Numbered from the stretch's first letter, positions 47,365-56,368 are shown. The stretch: 64,000 bases of DNA from Luteibacter sp. Sphag1AF (GCF_014192715.1 NZ_JACHYH010000002.1:372001-436000), one strand, 5' to 3'. A program made the numbers and translations. Notes: generated from the letters alone by a model not told the origin.

Positions 47365-48153
47365 ATGCAATTGAATCTCACGGGGCGCCACGCGCTCGTA
47401 TGTGGAGCCTCGCAAGGCATTGGTCGCGCCACCGCCATGGAACTGGCGCTTCTGGGCGCCAGCGTCACCCTGCTCTCGCGCTCTGCGGATGCCTTGCAGG
47501 CCGTAGCCCATGAACTGCCCCGCGATGCGGGACAGCAACATCATGTCGTGGTGGCCGACACGCTGAATACCGGCCACCTTGCCTCCGTGGCCATTGATGT
47601 CGTGCGTCGCTCACCCGTGCACATCCTCATCAACAACAGCGGTGGCCCGCCGGGCGGCCCGGCCAGCACGGCCGAGCCCGACGCGTATCTGGCCGCCTTC
47701 CGCCAGCACCTCATCGCCGGACAAACGCTTGTGCAGGCCTGCCTGCCCGGCATGCGCGAGGCGCGCTACGGCCGCATCGTCAACATCATTTCCACGTCGG
47801 TGAAAGAACCGCTGGCCAACCTCGGCGTATCCAACACCGTGCGTGCCGCCGTCGCCGGCTGGGCCAAGACGCTTTCCGGCGAACTGGCAGCCGATGGCAT
47901 CACGGTCAACAACGTACTGCCCGGCTACACGCGCACAGCGCGCCTGGACAACATCCTGGCCACCACCATCCAGCGCACCGGCAAGAGCCAGGCTGAAGTG
48001 GAGCAAGGCATGCTCGCGGGCGTTCCGGCGGCCCGCTTTGGCGAAGCGGCCGAAGTCGCCGCCGTGGCCGCGTTCCTGTGCACGCCCGCAGCGGCTTACG
48101 TCAACGGCGTCAGCATCCCCGTGGATGGCGGTCGCACCCGTTCGCTGAGTTGA
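47365..48153 (+). CDS. SDR-family protein with altered catalytic residues
   Basis: The 262-residue protein has a Rossmann fold: GASQGIGRATAMELA (cofactor motif), NNSGGPPGG in place of NNAG, and a C-terminal PVDGG loop. The catalytic YxxxK is replaced by S156-N-T-V-R160, so Tyr and Lys are Ser and Arg. SDR proteins with TSVK...LSN...RAAV belong to a divergent group without clear function. It is 18 bases after the small membrane protein and 35 bases before the aldehyde dehydrogenase. Confidence 0.75.
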   Translation: MQLNLTGRHALVCGASQGIGRATAMELALLGASVTLLSRSADALQAVAHELPRDAGQQHHVVVADTLNTGHLASVAIDVVRRSPVHILINNSGGPPGGPASTAEPDAYLAAFRQHLIAGQTLVQACLPGMREARYGRIVNIISTSVKEPLANLGVSNTVRAAVAGWAKTLSGELAADGITVNNVLPGYTRTARLDNILATTIQRTGKSQAEVEQGMLAGVPAARFGEAAEVAAVAAFLCTPAAAYVNGVSIPVDGGRTRSLS

Positions 48154-48188
48154 TGCCGCAGGCCCGGTCATCGCATTAGACTGGGCCA

Positions 48189-49640
48189 ATGATCATTCTC
48201 GCGAACCTGATCGACGGCCACGCCGCACCTTCCCGCACGGGCCGCTACCTCGACGTATTCGAGCCTGCCACCGGGCAGCCTTTCGCGCGCTGCCCGGCTT
48301 CAGGTCCCACGGATGTGGACGCCGCCGTCCAGGCGGCCTCCCGCGCCGCGCCCGGATGGGCTGCGCGCAGCGCTGAAGATCGCGCCGCCATCCTCATGCG
48401 CCTGGCAGACCTGATCGAAAGCCGGACGCAAAGCTTCGCCGAAGCCGAATCGCAGGACAGCGGCAAACCCGTCGCCCTCGCACTGCGGCTGGACATCCCG
48501 CGTGCCGTCGCCAACCTGCGCTTCTTTGCTTCAGCCATCACCCAATGGCAGGGCGAGTCGCACGCCATGGCCAGCAACGCCATCAATTACACCCTGCGCC
48601 AGCCCATCGGCGTGGTGGGCTGCATCAGCCCGTGGAATCTGCCGCTGTACCTGTTCACATGGAAGATCGCGCCAGCACTGGCAGCGGGCAATGCCGTTGT
48701 CGCCAAGCCATCGGAAGTAACGCCGTACACGGCATGGCTGCTTGGCACACTCACCATGGAGGCTGGCTTCCCGCCCGGCGTGCTGAACATCGTGCACGGC
48801 GCAGGACCGGACGTGGGCGCTGCCATCGTGGCGCATCCCGCAATCAAGGCGGTGTCATTCACCGGCAGCACACGCACGGGTGCCGCCATCGCCACTGCGG
48901 CGGCGCCGGTTTTCAAGAAAGTGTCGCTCGAACTGGGCGGCAAGAATCCCGCCGTGGTGTTCGATGACTTCGACTTCTCCGACGAAGCCATGGCCACCAT
49001 CGTGCGCTCGGGCTTCGCGAATCAGGGCGAAATCTGCCTCTGCGGCTCGCGCCTTCTCGTGCAGCGCTCCATCTACGAGCGATTCCGCGAGCAGTACGTG
49101 GCGCGCGTGCGCGCCTTGCGCGTGGGTGATCCCAATCATGCCGACACCGACGTCGGCGCACTGGTTTCCGAACCGCACTTCAACAAGGTCCGCCACGCCA
49201 TAGACCGCGCCCGTGACGAAGGCGGCCATCTTCTTTGCGGCGGCGAGCGCGTCATCGTTGACGGCCGCTGTGCCGATGGCTGGTTTATCGAGCCGACCGT
49301 GATCGAGGGTCTGGCCAACGATTGCGCCACCAATCAGGAAGAAATATTCGGCCCCGTCGTCACGCTGATCCCCTTCGACGACGAAGCCGACGCGCTGCGC
49401 ATCGCCAACGGCACGCCATACGGCCTTGCCGCATCCGTGTGGACACGAGACATCAGTCGGGCCCACCGTGTGGCAGCCGCGCTTGAGTTCGGCATCGTGT
49501 GGGTCAACTGCTGGATGTTGCGCGATCTGCGCACCCCGTTCGGCGGAGTCAAACAATCGGGCATCGGACGCGAAGGCGGCACCGAAGCCCTGCGCTTCTT
49601 CACCGAAGCGAAAAATATCTGCATCGACTACCGGAACTGA
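48189..49640 (+). CDS. nbaE: 2-aminomuconate-6-semialdehyde dehydrogenase
   Basis: This ALDH of 483 residues oxidises 2-aminomuconate semialdehyde, the ACMSD product, to 2-aminomuconate with NAD+. It has GCISPWNLPLYLFTWKIAP (Asn150), the glutamate in SLELGGKNP (Glu248) and the catalytic cysteine in NQGEICLCGSR (Cys283), close to the aminomuconate/hydroxymuconate semialdehyde branch. The downstream deaminase gene at 50303 supports this substrate. A related hydroxymuconate semialdehyde is the main alternative. Confidence 0.85.
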   Translation: MIILANLIDGHAAPSRTGRYLDVFEPATGQPFARCPASGPTDVDAAVQAASRAAPGWAARSAEDRAAILMRLADLIESRTQSFAEAESQDSGKPVALALRLDIPRAVANLRFFASAITQWQGESHAMASNAINYTLRQPIGVVGCISPWNLPLYLFTWKIAPALAAGNAVVAKPSEVTPYTAWLLGTLTMEAGFPPGVLNIVHGAGPDVGAAIVAHPAIKAVSFTGSTRTGAAIATAAAPVFKKVSLELGGKNPAVVFDDFDFSDEAMATIVRSGFANQGEICLCGSRLLVQRSIYERFREQYVARVRALRVGDPNHADTDVGALVSEPHFNKVRHAIDRARDEGGHLLCGGERVIVDGRCADGWFIEPTVIEGLANDCATNQEEIFGPVVTLIPFDDEADALRIANGTPYGLAASVWTRDISRAHRVAAALEFGIVWVNCWMLRDLRTPFGGVKQSGIGREGGTEALRFFTEAKNICIDYRN

Positions 49641-49643
49641 AAC

Positions 49644-50306
49644 ATGCCTCTTAACCACCTGCTGGAAAGCAACCGCCTCTGGGCGGAGTCGGTCAACGCC
49701 AACGATCCCACGTTCTTCCAGCGCCTTTCCCAGCAGCAGGCGCCTCGCTATCTGTGGATCGGCTGCTCGGATTCGCGCGTGCCCGCCACCCAGATCGTGG
49801 ATCTTCCGCCCGGTGAAATCTTCGTCCAGCGCAACGTCGCCAACGTCGTGTCGCACACCGACCTCAACTGCCTCAGCACGATCCAGTTCGCGGTGGATGT
49901 ACTGAAGGTGGAACACATCATCGTCGTGGGCCACTACGGTTGTGGCGGCGTGCAGGCCGTACTGGAACAGCGCCGCATGGGCCTGGTGGACAATTGGCTA
50001 CGGCACGTCAACGACGTGGCGGTCAAACACGCCCCGGTCATTTCCACACTGGAGCGCGCTGAAGTACGCAACGAGTATCTGTGCGAACTCAATGCCATCG
50101 AGCAGGCCCTCAACGTCTGCCAGACCACCGCCGTGCAGGACGCCTGGGATCGCGGCCAGCCGCTTACCGTGCATGCGTGGTGTTATGCGCTCTCTGACGG
50201 GCGCGTGCGCGACATGAAGATGGAAGTGAGTGATCGCGAATCGGTGCAGTCGGCTTACGAAACGGCCGTGGGTCGCATGACCCGTCGCGCGGAATCGGCG
50301 GCATGA
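49644..50306 (+). CDS. can: Beta-class carbonic anhydrase
   Basis: The 220-residue enzyme has all zinc and catalytic residues of a beta carbonic anhydrase: CSDSRVPATQ (Cys41, Asp43, Arg45) and HYGCGG (His97, Cys100). It interconverts CO2 and bicarbonate. It lies three bases after the aldehyde dehydrogenase and overlaps the deaminase start, inside the lower kynurenine block. ACMSD and later steps of this pathway release CO2, but a functional tie is only inferred. Confidence 0.95.
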   Translation: MPLNHLLESNRLWAESVNANDPTFFQRLSQQQAPRYLWIGCSDSRVPATQIVDLPPGEIFVQRNVANVVSHTDLNCLSTIQFAVDVLKVEHIIVVGHYGCGGVQAVLEQRRMGLVDNWLRHVNDVAVKHAPVISTLERAEVRNEYLCELNAIEQALNVCQTTAVQDAWDRGQPLTVHAWCYALSDGRVRDMKMEVSDRESVQSAYETAVGRMTRRAESAA

Positions 50307-50722
50307 GCGTCGTGCGCACCGATCAGGCGCCCCAGCCCGTCGGGGCCTATCCGCATGCGCGGCGCGTGGGGCAGTTCCTGTTTCTTTCGGGCGTGGGCCC
50401 GAGGGTGCCGGGCAGCAACGAGGTGCCGGGTAACCGTACCGATGCGCTGGGCAATCTGCTTTCGTACGACATCGAGGCTCAATGCCGGCAGGTGTTCGCC
50501 AATGTGCGGTCGGTGCTGGAGGCCAGCGGTGCACGCTGGGAAGACCTGGTGGATGTCACCGTCTATCTGACCGACATGGCGGCTGACTTCCCCATGTATA
50601 ACCGCCTCTACGCTGAATACTTCGCGGGAGTGGATGCCTGTCGCACCACGGTCGGCATCACTGCCCTTCCGACACCCATCGCCATCGAACTGAAATGCAT
50701 GGCGGTGCTGCCGGAGGGCTGA
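50303..50722 (+). CDS. nbaF: 2-aminomuconate deaminase (RidA family)
   Basis: The 139-residue protein has the RidA fold; the PVGAYPHARRVGQFLFLSGVGPR start, DVTVYLTDM and ALPTPIAIELK tail match 2-aminomuconate deaminases (NbaF/AmnD) rather than general RidA. It converts 2-aminomuconate to 4-oxalocrotonate and ammonia. ATG 50303 overlaps the carbonic anhydrase stop (ATGA). The position right after the semialdehyde dehydrogenase supports the pathway call. Confidence 0.88.
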   Translation: MSVVRTDQAPQPVGAYPHARRVGQFLFLSGVGPRVPGSNEVPGNRTDALGNLLSYDIEAQCRQVFANVRSVLEASGARWEDLVDVTVYLTDMAADFPMYNRLYAEYFAGVDACRTTVGITALPTPIAIELKCMAVLPEG

Positions 50723-50739
50723 CGTCACCTTGAGGACGT

Positions 50740-50776
50740 GGGGAGGGGCCGGCGTTTACCACCCGGCACCCTCCCC
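50740..50776. terminator. Convergent hairpin after the deaminase gene
   Basis: GGGGAGGGGCCGG and CCGGCACCCTCCCC form a long GC-rich stem with a ten-base loop between two convergent genes. No T tract follows, but it probably ends or protects transcripts. Confidence 0.5.
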
Positions 50777-50790
50777 GTCCGTTCTATCGC

Positions 50791-51012
50791 TTATTCGCCG
50801 CCCGTCTCACCGCCAGCAGCCTTTTCCGTCGAGGCATTCTTGGTGCTGGAGGTCTTGGTGGTCGCCGCCTTGTGATGCTTGGCGTGCTTGGCCGGCTTGG
50901 CAGTCGCGGAGGACTTGGCTGCGCCCGAAGCGGGCGCGGCGGTCTGCGCGAACGCCGAACCAGACAGGGCAACAGCAGCAACGAGAAGGGAAGCAATAGC
51001 AAGCTTACGCAT
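50791..51012 (-). CDS. Small secreted Lys/His/Ala-rich protein (Asr-like)
   Basis: The 73-residue protein has a signal peptide (MRKLAIASLLVAAVALSGSAFA) and a short mature part of Ala, Lys, Thr and His (KHAKHHKAATTKTSSTKN), the composition of Asr-type acid shock proteins. Asr helps enterobacteria at low pH; here it is only a resemblance. ATG 51012 has GAGGTG seven bases upstream. It ends with an acidic tail (ETGGE). Confidence 0.65.
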   Translation of the reverse strand: MRKLAIASLLVAAVALSGSAFAQTAAPASGAAKSSATAKPAKHAKHHKAATTKTSSTKNASTEKAAGGETGGE

Positions 51013-51157
51013 GGGGTACACCTCGATGTGAGGTCGCGGACCGGGAAGGAACCCTTCCGCCCCGGGTGGCGCGACGGGCCCTAACTTGCGCCATGTGAGG
51101 CATACGTAAACTGAACAGGATTTGGCGTTTTTTCCTGCGAAATCAACGCGTAATAAC

Positions 51158-51940
51158 TTACGACGCAGCCACGCACAGCTGAAGCATCTGCCGCAGCAGC
51201 CACTGTGCGCCTGCCGCCTTTTCCGGCAGGTACGCGAAGCTGTCTTCGTCCATGTAGTTGATCTGCGCCAGCTCCATTTGCACCGTGCTGATGCCTTCAT
51301 CCGGACGTCCATACGCCCGTGTGATGTAACCACCCTTGAAGCGTCCGTTGACCGCGAACGAGTAGTCGTCCTGCGTTTTCAGCACCTCGACAAGACGCGC
51401 TTCGAGTTCGGGCGCACAGCTCGTGCCATCGGCCGTACCAAGGTTGAAGTCGGGAAGCCTGCCATCGAAAAGCATCGGCACGTGGCTGCGGATGGAATGG
51501 CCTTCCCACACCACCACGCGTCCGTGTTCGGCCTTCAGCCGGTCGATCTCGCCACGGATCGCCTCGTGGTACGGACGCCACCAGCGATCCACGCGCAGGG
51601 CGATTTCCGCCGCATCGGGTTCCTGGCCTGCTTCATATACGTCGTGACCATCGAACATGATGGTGGGCACGAGACCGGTTTCCTTGCGGCCCGGATACAG
51701 CGCGTGCCCATCAGCAGGACGATTCAGGTCCACCACGTAGCGCGACGCAAACGGTCGCAGCACGCTGGCGCCCAGATCGCGGGCGAAGTCATATAACTCC
51801 GCCACGTGCCAGTCGGTGTCCACCGAGCGGCGTGCGCGCGGCGTCATGCGCGCCGCGATGTCATCAGGAATGGCACTGCCGTTGTGCGGCAGGCTGACCA
51901 GGAGCGGCGCTGTGCCGCGATGCAGGGTATAGGGAATCAT
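51158..51940 (-). CDS. hutG: N-formylglutamate deformylase (amidohydrolase)
   Basis: The 260-residue protein matches the HutG/N-formylglutamate amidohydrolase family: LVSLPHNGSAIP, DTDWHVAELYDF with metal ligands, YVVDLNRPADG and VWEGHSIRSHVP. In the five-step histidine pathway it frees glutamate and formate. No other hut genes are in the window, so the role is family-based. The 145-base gap to the Asr-like gene is not annotated further. Confidence 0.9.
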   Translation of the reverse strand: MIPYTLHRGTAPLLVSLPHNGSAIPDDIAARMTPRARRSVDTDWHVAELYDFARDLGASVLRPFASRYVVDLNRPADGHALYPGRKETGLVPTIMFDGHDVYEAGQEPDAAEIALRVDRWWRPYHEAIRGEIDRLKAEHGRVVVWEGHSIRSHVPMLFDGRLPDFNLGTADGTSCAPELEARLVEVLKTQDDYSFAVNGRFKGGYITRAYGRPDEGISTVQMELAQINYMDEDSFAYLPEKAAGAQWLLRQMLQLCVAAS

Positions 51941-51965
51941 GAGATGGAAGTGTACCTGTGGCTGC

Positions 51966-53324
51966 CTAACCCGGCACGCGGTCGCCCATCAGCACCATTT
52001 CCTCGGCGGACGTGGGATGGATGGCGACCGTGGCATCGAAATCGGACTTGCGCGCGCCCATCTTCAGCGCCACGGCAAATCCTTGCAGCAATTCATCCGA
52101 CGAAGGCCCAAGCATCTGGATGCCAACGATCCGCGAATCCTTGCCGGTGCAAATCAACTTGTAGACGCTGCGCATGCGTTGCCCGGCCAACGCCAGCTGC
52201 ATCGGGATGAACGACTGCTTGTACACGTGCATGTCGGCGCCGAATGCCTCCTTCGCCTCCTGCTCCGACATGCCCACGCTTGCCAGCGGCGGATGCGAGA
52301 ACACCACACTGGGAATGTTGGAGTAATCCAGCTTTGCCTCTGGCATGCCTCCAAACAGCCGGTCAGCCAGACGCCGCCCGGCCGCAACCGCGACAGGCGT
52401 CAATGCCTTGTTCGGCGTCACGTCGCCCACGGCGTATACGCCACGGACATTCGTCTGTTGCCACTCATCCACGATCACATGACCGCGCCGGTCAGTGGCC
52501 AGGTCGATGGCACCGATATCCAGTGTGCGCGTGTTGGCATGCCGGCCTACCGCCCAGATCAATGCTTCATAAGGGCCGGGATGATCGCCCTTGTCACAGT
52601 CCAGAAGAATGGCGCCATCTTTTTCATGCGCGGCCGTGATCTGGCACTGGTAGTGAATACGGATGCCGTGCGCACGCATTTCCTCACCCAGCAGATACGC
52701 CATCTCTTCGTCGAAGCCGCCCATCAGGCGATCACGCACGTAGATGTCCACGTCACTTCCGAGCGCACGCAGCACGCCTGCCAGTTCCACGGCGATGTAA
52801 CCACCACCGACAATGGCGGTGCGACGGGGGCACGCGCGCATGGCAAAAAAGCCATCCGATACCACGCCCACATCAAAACCTGGCGTATCCAGCCGGTTCG
52901 GTGCGGAACCTGTAGCGACGAGCACATGCGGTGCATGAATCTCGCGGTCGCCAGCCAGAATGCGATCGGCCGCAATGAACCTTCCGGTTTCGCGAATGAC
53001 GGTGACTTTGGATTTGTCCAGCGTCTGCGCGTAACTGGCGCGAATGTTCTCGATGTACTTCTCGCGGAATGCGATGAAACGAGGCCAGTCGAGCGCGCCG
53101 GGCTTTTCATGAAAGCCGTAGTCCACCGCAATGCTTTGCGCCTGCGCCATCTGCGCGGCGTACCACATCGCCTTCTTTGGAATGCAGCCCACGTTGACGC
53201 AGGTGCCGCCCAGGTCTTTGGGCTCCAGAAGTGCTACGCGAGCACCATGCCTTGCAGCACGGATGGCCGAGGAAAGACCACCGGAACCGCCGCCAATGAC
53301 GATGAAATCAAAATTTTCTGGCAT
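51966..53324 (-). CDS. gor: Glutathione-disulfide reductase
   Basis: Gor reduces GSSG with NADPH. The 452-residue flavoprotein has an FAD motif (IVIGGGSGGLSSA), the redox cysteines GGTCVNVGC (Cys42, Cys47) and the C-terminal catalytic HPTSAEE. The ALLEPKDLGG segment and lack of lipoamide-type changes favour glutathione reductase. It is 25 bases upstream of hutG, so both may share a transcript. Confidence 0.95.
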   Translation of the reverse strand: MPENFDFIVIGGGSGGLSSAIRAARHGARVALLEPKDLGGTCVNVGCIPKKAMWYAAQMAQAQSIAVDYGFHEKPGALDWPRFIAFREKYIENIRASYAQTLDKSKVTVIRETGRFIAADRILAGDREIHAPHVLVATGSAPNRLDTPGFDVGVVSDGFFAMRACPRRTAIVGGGYIAVELAGVLRALGSDVDIYVRDRLMGGFDEEMAYLLGEEMRAHGIRIHYQCQITAAHEKDGAILLDCDKGDHPGPYEALIWAVGRHANTRTLDIGAIDLATDRRGHVIVDEWQQTNVRGVYAVGDVTPNKALTPVAVAAGRRLADRLFGGMPEAKLDYSNIPSVVFSHPPLASVGMSEQEAKEAFGADMHVYKQSFIPMQLALAGQRMRSVYKLICTGKDSRIVGIQMLGPSSDELLQGFAVALKMGARKSDFDATVAIHPTSAEEMVLMGDRVPG

Positions 53325-53395
53325 GAACCACTTTCACTCCATGACGAGCGATGACGATAGTCCGCGCCGGGACAAATTGCAGTGACGGCGCGCGA

Positions 53396-54655
53396 TCAGA
53401 TTCCGAAGCGTGCCGGCGAGTACGGCGCCGCATCCAGCATGGGTGCAGGTCCGGCAAGCAAGCCCGCGATCAGTTCGCCCGTGGCGGCCGACATGCTGAT
53501 GCCCAACATGCCGTGTCCCGTGGCGAACACCAGATTCGACCAGCGCGAACTCGGGCCGAGGATCGGCACTTCGTCCACGGTCATCGGCCGCCAACCCCAC
53601 CAGGGTACCGCGGCGCCGCGCCCTTCAGGCACCGTGAGGAACGCGGAGGCGCCACGACGGAGCGCGTCGATGCGAACCTCATTCAAGCCTTCCTGATACC
53701 CGGAAAATTCCATCGTGCTGCCAAGACGAAACCCGGATGCCCATGTGGTGACGCACACCGCCGCCTCACGCAGCACCAGCGAATGCGTGGGCGCCAGTGC
53801 AGGCGCCTCGGGCCACGTGAGCGAATATCCCTTGCCCGGCTGCATGGGCACATGCAGCCCCAGCATGCGCGCCACGGGTGGCGACCATGCACCCAGCGCC
53901 ATCACGATGCGCTCGGCAGTGAACACACCACCGGTCGTGCGCACGTGGGAAATGCGCTTGCCTGTCGTGCCGAAATGATCAATGCGCGCGCCGGTTTCGA
54001 TCTTTCCGCCCAGTTCACGGACACGGCGCGCCAGCTCGGCAACGTAGCGGTCAGGCCGCAGACGCGCGTCATCCGCGTGATACAGACCGCCGACAGCACC
54101 CTCGCGCAAAGCGGGTTCCATCGCATGCACCTGCGCAGCATCCAGTGATTCCACAGACATGCCCAGCCGTCCGAGCAGATCGACATGCGCCTGATCGGTC
54201 TCCCGCGCCCTGGCCGTGCGATAGACATACAGCTCGCCCACTTCGGCGAACTCACAGTCCAGCGACTCCTGGACGATCAACTCCCCCAGCAACGCGCGTG
54301 AACGCGCCAGCAGCGCTCCGCGTGCCTCACCGGCGCGGTTGAAATCCCGCCAGGTGCAATGACGCGCGAAGGACGCAAGCCAGCGCAGGCGATCCAGATC
54401 GGGGCGCGGATTCACGTAGAGCGGCGCGTCACGATGAAACAGCGAACGCAACGCCGTACCCACCATGCCAGGCATGGTCAGCGGGGTGGCGTGGCTGGGC
54501 GTGATCGTGCCGCAGTTGCCGTGCGAAGCGCCCGATCCGGGCAAGTTCTGCTCCAGCACCCGGACAGACAGGCCCGCACGCAGCAGATAAAGAGCACAGG
54601 CCAGGCCGATGACGCCTCCGCCCAGGATCAATACGTCACTTCGGGATGCATCCAT
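53396..54655 (-). CDS. dadA: D-amino acid dehydrogenase
   Basis: This FAD enzyme of 419 residues oxidises D-amino acids and passes electrons to the quinone pool. It has DVLILGGGVIGLACALYLL near the start, GHGMLGISMSAATGELIAGL at the end and a DAO-type fold between. In many bacteria dadA pairs with a catabolic alanine racemase; the alr gene at 38893 is biosynthetic and separate. It begins 66 bases after the gor start on the same strand. Confidence 0.9.
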   Translation of the reverse strand: MDASRSDVLILGGGVIGLACALYLLRAGLSVRVLEQNLPGSGASHGNCGTITPSHATPLTMPGMVGTALRSLFHRDAPLYVNPRPDLDRLRWLASFARHCTWRDFNRAGEARGALLARSRALLGELIVQESLDCEFAEVGELYVYRTARARETDQAHVDLLGRLGMSVESLDAAQVHAMEPALREGAVGGLYHADDARLRPDRYVAELARRVRELGGKIETGARIDHFGTTGKRISHVRTTGGVFTAERIVMALGAWSPPVARMLGLHVPMQPGKGYSLTWPEAPALAPTHSLVLREAAVCVTTWASGFRLGSTMEFSGYQEGLNEVRIDALRRGASAFLTVPEGRGAAVPWWGWRPMTVDEVPILGPSSRWSNLVFATGHGMLGISMSAATGELIAGLLAGPAPMLDAAPYSPARFGI

Positions 54656-54787
54656 CAGACAAGTTTAATCGCTGGATAGGCCACGTGAAGCTGTCGCGGA
54701 AGTAAATTCGACTGTTCTCTGAGATGTTTCCCGCAACTAATTGATTTGCTAACCTTCCTCCGTCGCGATCCATGCAGGGAACGTCCG

Positions 54788-55342
54788 ATGGCCTACCTCG
54801 CCAGCCAAACATGCCTTTCCGGGGCGATGCGCTCCGTCAAGCTGGCCGCACCCTTGCTGCTATGTGCGCTTCTTGCAGCCTGCGGCAGCGCTCCCCACAA
54901 GGCCCCGCGCCCGTCTCGCCCCATGAATCTGGGCTGGTCCACCCGGCCCGCAGACGCCATTCCGCCGGATGCCGCCAACGATGTGCTGTTCCGCGCCATT
55001 GGACTGGTGGGCACGCCCTACCGCTGGGGCGGCAATACACCTTCGGGCGGGTTCGACTGCAGCGGATTGGTCAACTACATCTACATGACCTCTACGGGCG
55101 TGAAGCTTCCCCGCACGTCCCAGCAGATGGCAGCGCTTGACCGTCCCCGCCTGGAGGAAAGCCAGCTGGCCAGTGGAGACCTCGTCTTCTTCGGCAAGCG
55201 CGGCATCACCCATGTGGGCGTTTATGTCGGCAAAGGCCGCTTTGTACATGCGCCCAATTCGGGCGGCACGGTGAGGCTGGACGATCTGGACGGCAGCTAC
55301 TGGCGCGACAACTTCGTCTACGGGAAACGCGTACTCAACTGA
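54788..55342 (+). CDS. NlpC/P60 cell-wall lipoprotein
   Basis: The 184-residue protein has a lipoprotein signal (LLLCALLAACGS) and a C-terminal NlpC/P60 domain with the catalytic cysteine in GGFDCSGLVNY, and the two histidines in THVGVYVG and FVHAPNSG. It is probably a gamma-D-glutamyl-diamino acid endopeptidase like Spr/MepS. ATG 54788 has AGGGAA upstream; ATG 54827 would also leave a good lipoprotein signal. It is divergent from dadA. Confidence 0.9.
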   Translation: MAYLASQTCLSGAMRSVKLAAPLLLCALLAACGSAPHKAPRPSRPMNLGWSTRPADAIPPDAANDVLFRAIGLVGTPYRWGGNTPSGGFDCSGLVNYIYMTSTGVKLPRTSQQMAALDRPRLEESQLASGDLVFFGKRGITHVGVYVGKGRFVHAPNSGGTVRLDDLDGSYWRDNFVYGKRVLN

Positions 55343-55388
55343 ACGGATGGCAACAAGGCGGTTCAGTTGCGACTAATTATATTGCGCA

Positions 55389-55399
55389 CAATTTAATTG
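55389..55399. promoter_or_regulatory. Candidate OhrR operator
   Basis: CAATT T AATTG is a perfect five-base inverted repeat with one base centre, 19 bases before the ohrR start and inside an AT-rich stretch. It resembles the CAATT-type OhrR sites of Xanthomonas. Confidence 0.55.
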
Positions 55400-55417
55400 C
55401 GTGCTTTCATTGATTCC

Positions 55418-55873
55418 ATGAAAGCCACCCTCCGCCTCGACGACCAGCTCTGCTTCGCCCTGTATGCGGCGTCGCGCGCCATGACCGCCACATACCGGCG
55501 GCTGCTCGAAGACATGGGCCTCACCTACCCGCAATACGTCGCCATGCTGGCGCTGTGGGAACGCGATGGCCTGACGGTAAGCGAGCTCGGCGAGAAGCTC
55601 CTGCTCGACTCCGGAACGCTCACTCCGTTGCTGAAGCGCCTGGAAGCAGCAGGCCTCGTGCGCCGCGTTCGCCGTCCGGAGGACGAGCGCAGTGTGCTCG
55701 TCTCGCTGACCGACGAAGGTCGCGCCCTGCACGAACGCGCCCAATCCATCCCCAGTCAGTTGCTGTGCCAGACCGGCATGGCCACCGACGACGTCATCCA
55801 ACTGCGGGAGGAACTCAAGATCCTCACCGCCCATCTCGTCAATGACACTTCCGAAAAGGGAAACACACCATGA
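55418..55873 (+). CDS. ohrR: Organic hydroperoxide sensor OhrR (MarR family)
   Basis: OhrR represses ohr until organic hydroperoxides oxidise it. The 151-residue protein has LDDQLCFALYAAS with the sensing cysteine (Cys12) and LLCQTG with the resolving cysteine (Cys117), 105 residues apart as in the two-cysteine Xanthomonas OhrR. A winged-helix core (LGEKLLLDSGTLTPLLKRLEAAG) follows. ATG 55418 is chosen since it leads directly into the family N-terminus. Its stop overlaps ohr. Confidence 0.95.
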   Translation: MKATLRLDDQLCFALYAASRAMTATYRRLLEDMGLTYPQYVAMLALWERDGLTVSELGEKLLLDSGTLTPLLKRLEAAGLVRRVRRPEDERSVLVSLTDEGRALHERAQSIPSQLLCQTGMATDDVIQLREELKILTAHLVNDTSEKGNTP

Positions 55874-56295
55874 GCCTGTCCAAAGTCGTTTACACCGCTG
55901 AAGCCACCGTTCACGGCGGCCGCGAAGGTCACGTTGAAAGCAGCGACGGCATCCTGAAGCTCGACCTGCGCCTGCCTAAGGAAATGGGCGGCGCTGGCGG
56001 CGCCAGCAACCCGGAGCAGCTATTTGCAGCGGGTTACGCTGCTTGCTTCGAAGGCGCAGTGCGCTTCGTTGCCGGCCAGAAGAAAGTGAAACTCGAAGAC
56101 CCGTCCGTGCACGCCAAGGTCGGCATCGGCCCGCGTGAGCCGACCGGCTTCGGCATCCAGGTCGAACTGGACGTCAGCCTGCCGGGCATCGACAAGACGC
56201 TGGCCCAGGAAATCGTGGACACCGCTCACAACGACATCTGCCCGTACTCGCACGCCACGCGCGGCAACGTTGATGTGACGATCAAGCTGGTCTGA
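55870..56295 (+). CDS. ohr: Organic hydroperoxide resistance protein Ohr
   Basis: Ohr is a thiol peroxidase that reduces organic hydroperoxides. The 141-residue protein has the two active cysteines in AAGYAACFEGA (Cys59) and NDICPYSHATRGNV (Cys124). ATG 55870 overlaps the ohrR stop (ATGA), so regulator and enzyme are coupled, with the repressor encoded first. Confidence 0.97.
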   Translation: MSLSKVVYTAEATVHGGREGHVESSDGILKLDLRLPKEMGGAGGASNPEQLFAAGYAACFEGAVRFVAGQKKVKLEDPSVHAKVGIGPREPTGFGIQVELDVSLPGIDKTLAQEIVDTAHNDICPYSHATRGNVDVTIKLV

Positions 56296-56334
56296 TTCTT
56301 AAAGCGCGCTTCGGGAGCCCTTCCCGCCAGCCAC

Positions 56335-56368
56335 AAAAAAGGCGCCCACCTCACGGTGAGCGCCTTTT
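56335..56368. terminator. Bidirectional terminator between ohr and slyD
   Basis: An AAAAGGCG / CGCCTTTT stem with an inner CTCAC / GTGAG stem has A residues on one side and TTTTCTTT on the other, 40 bases after ohr and 22 bases after the slyD stop. Confidence 0.8.
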
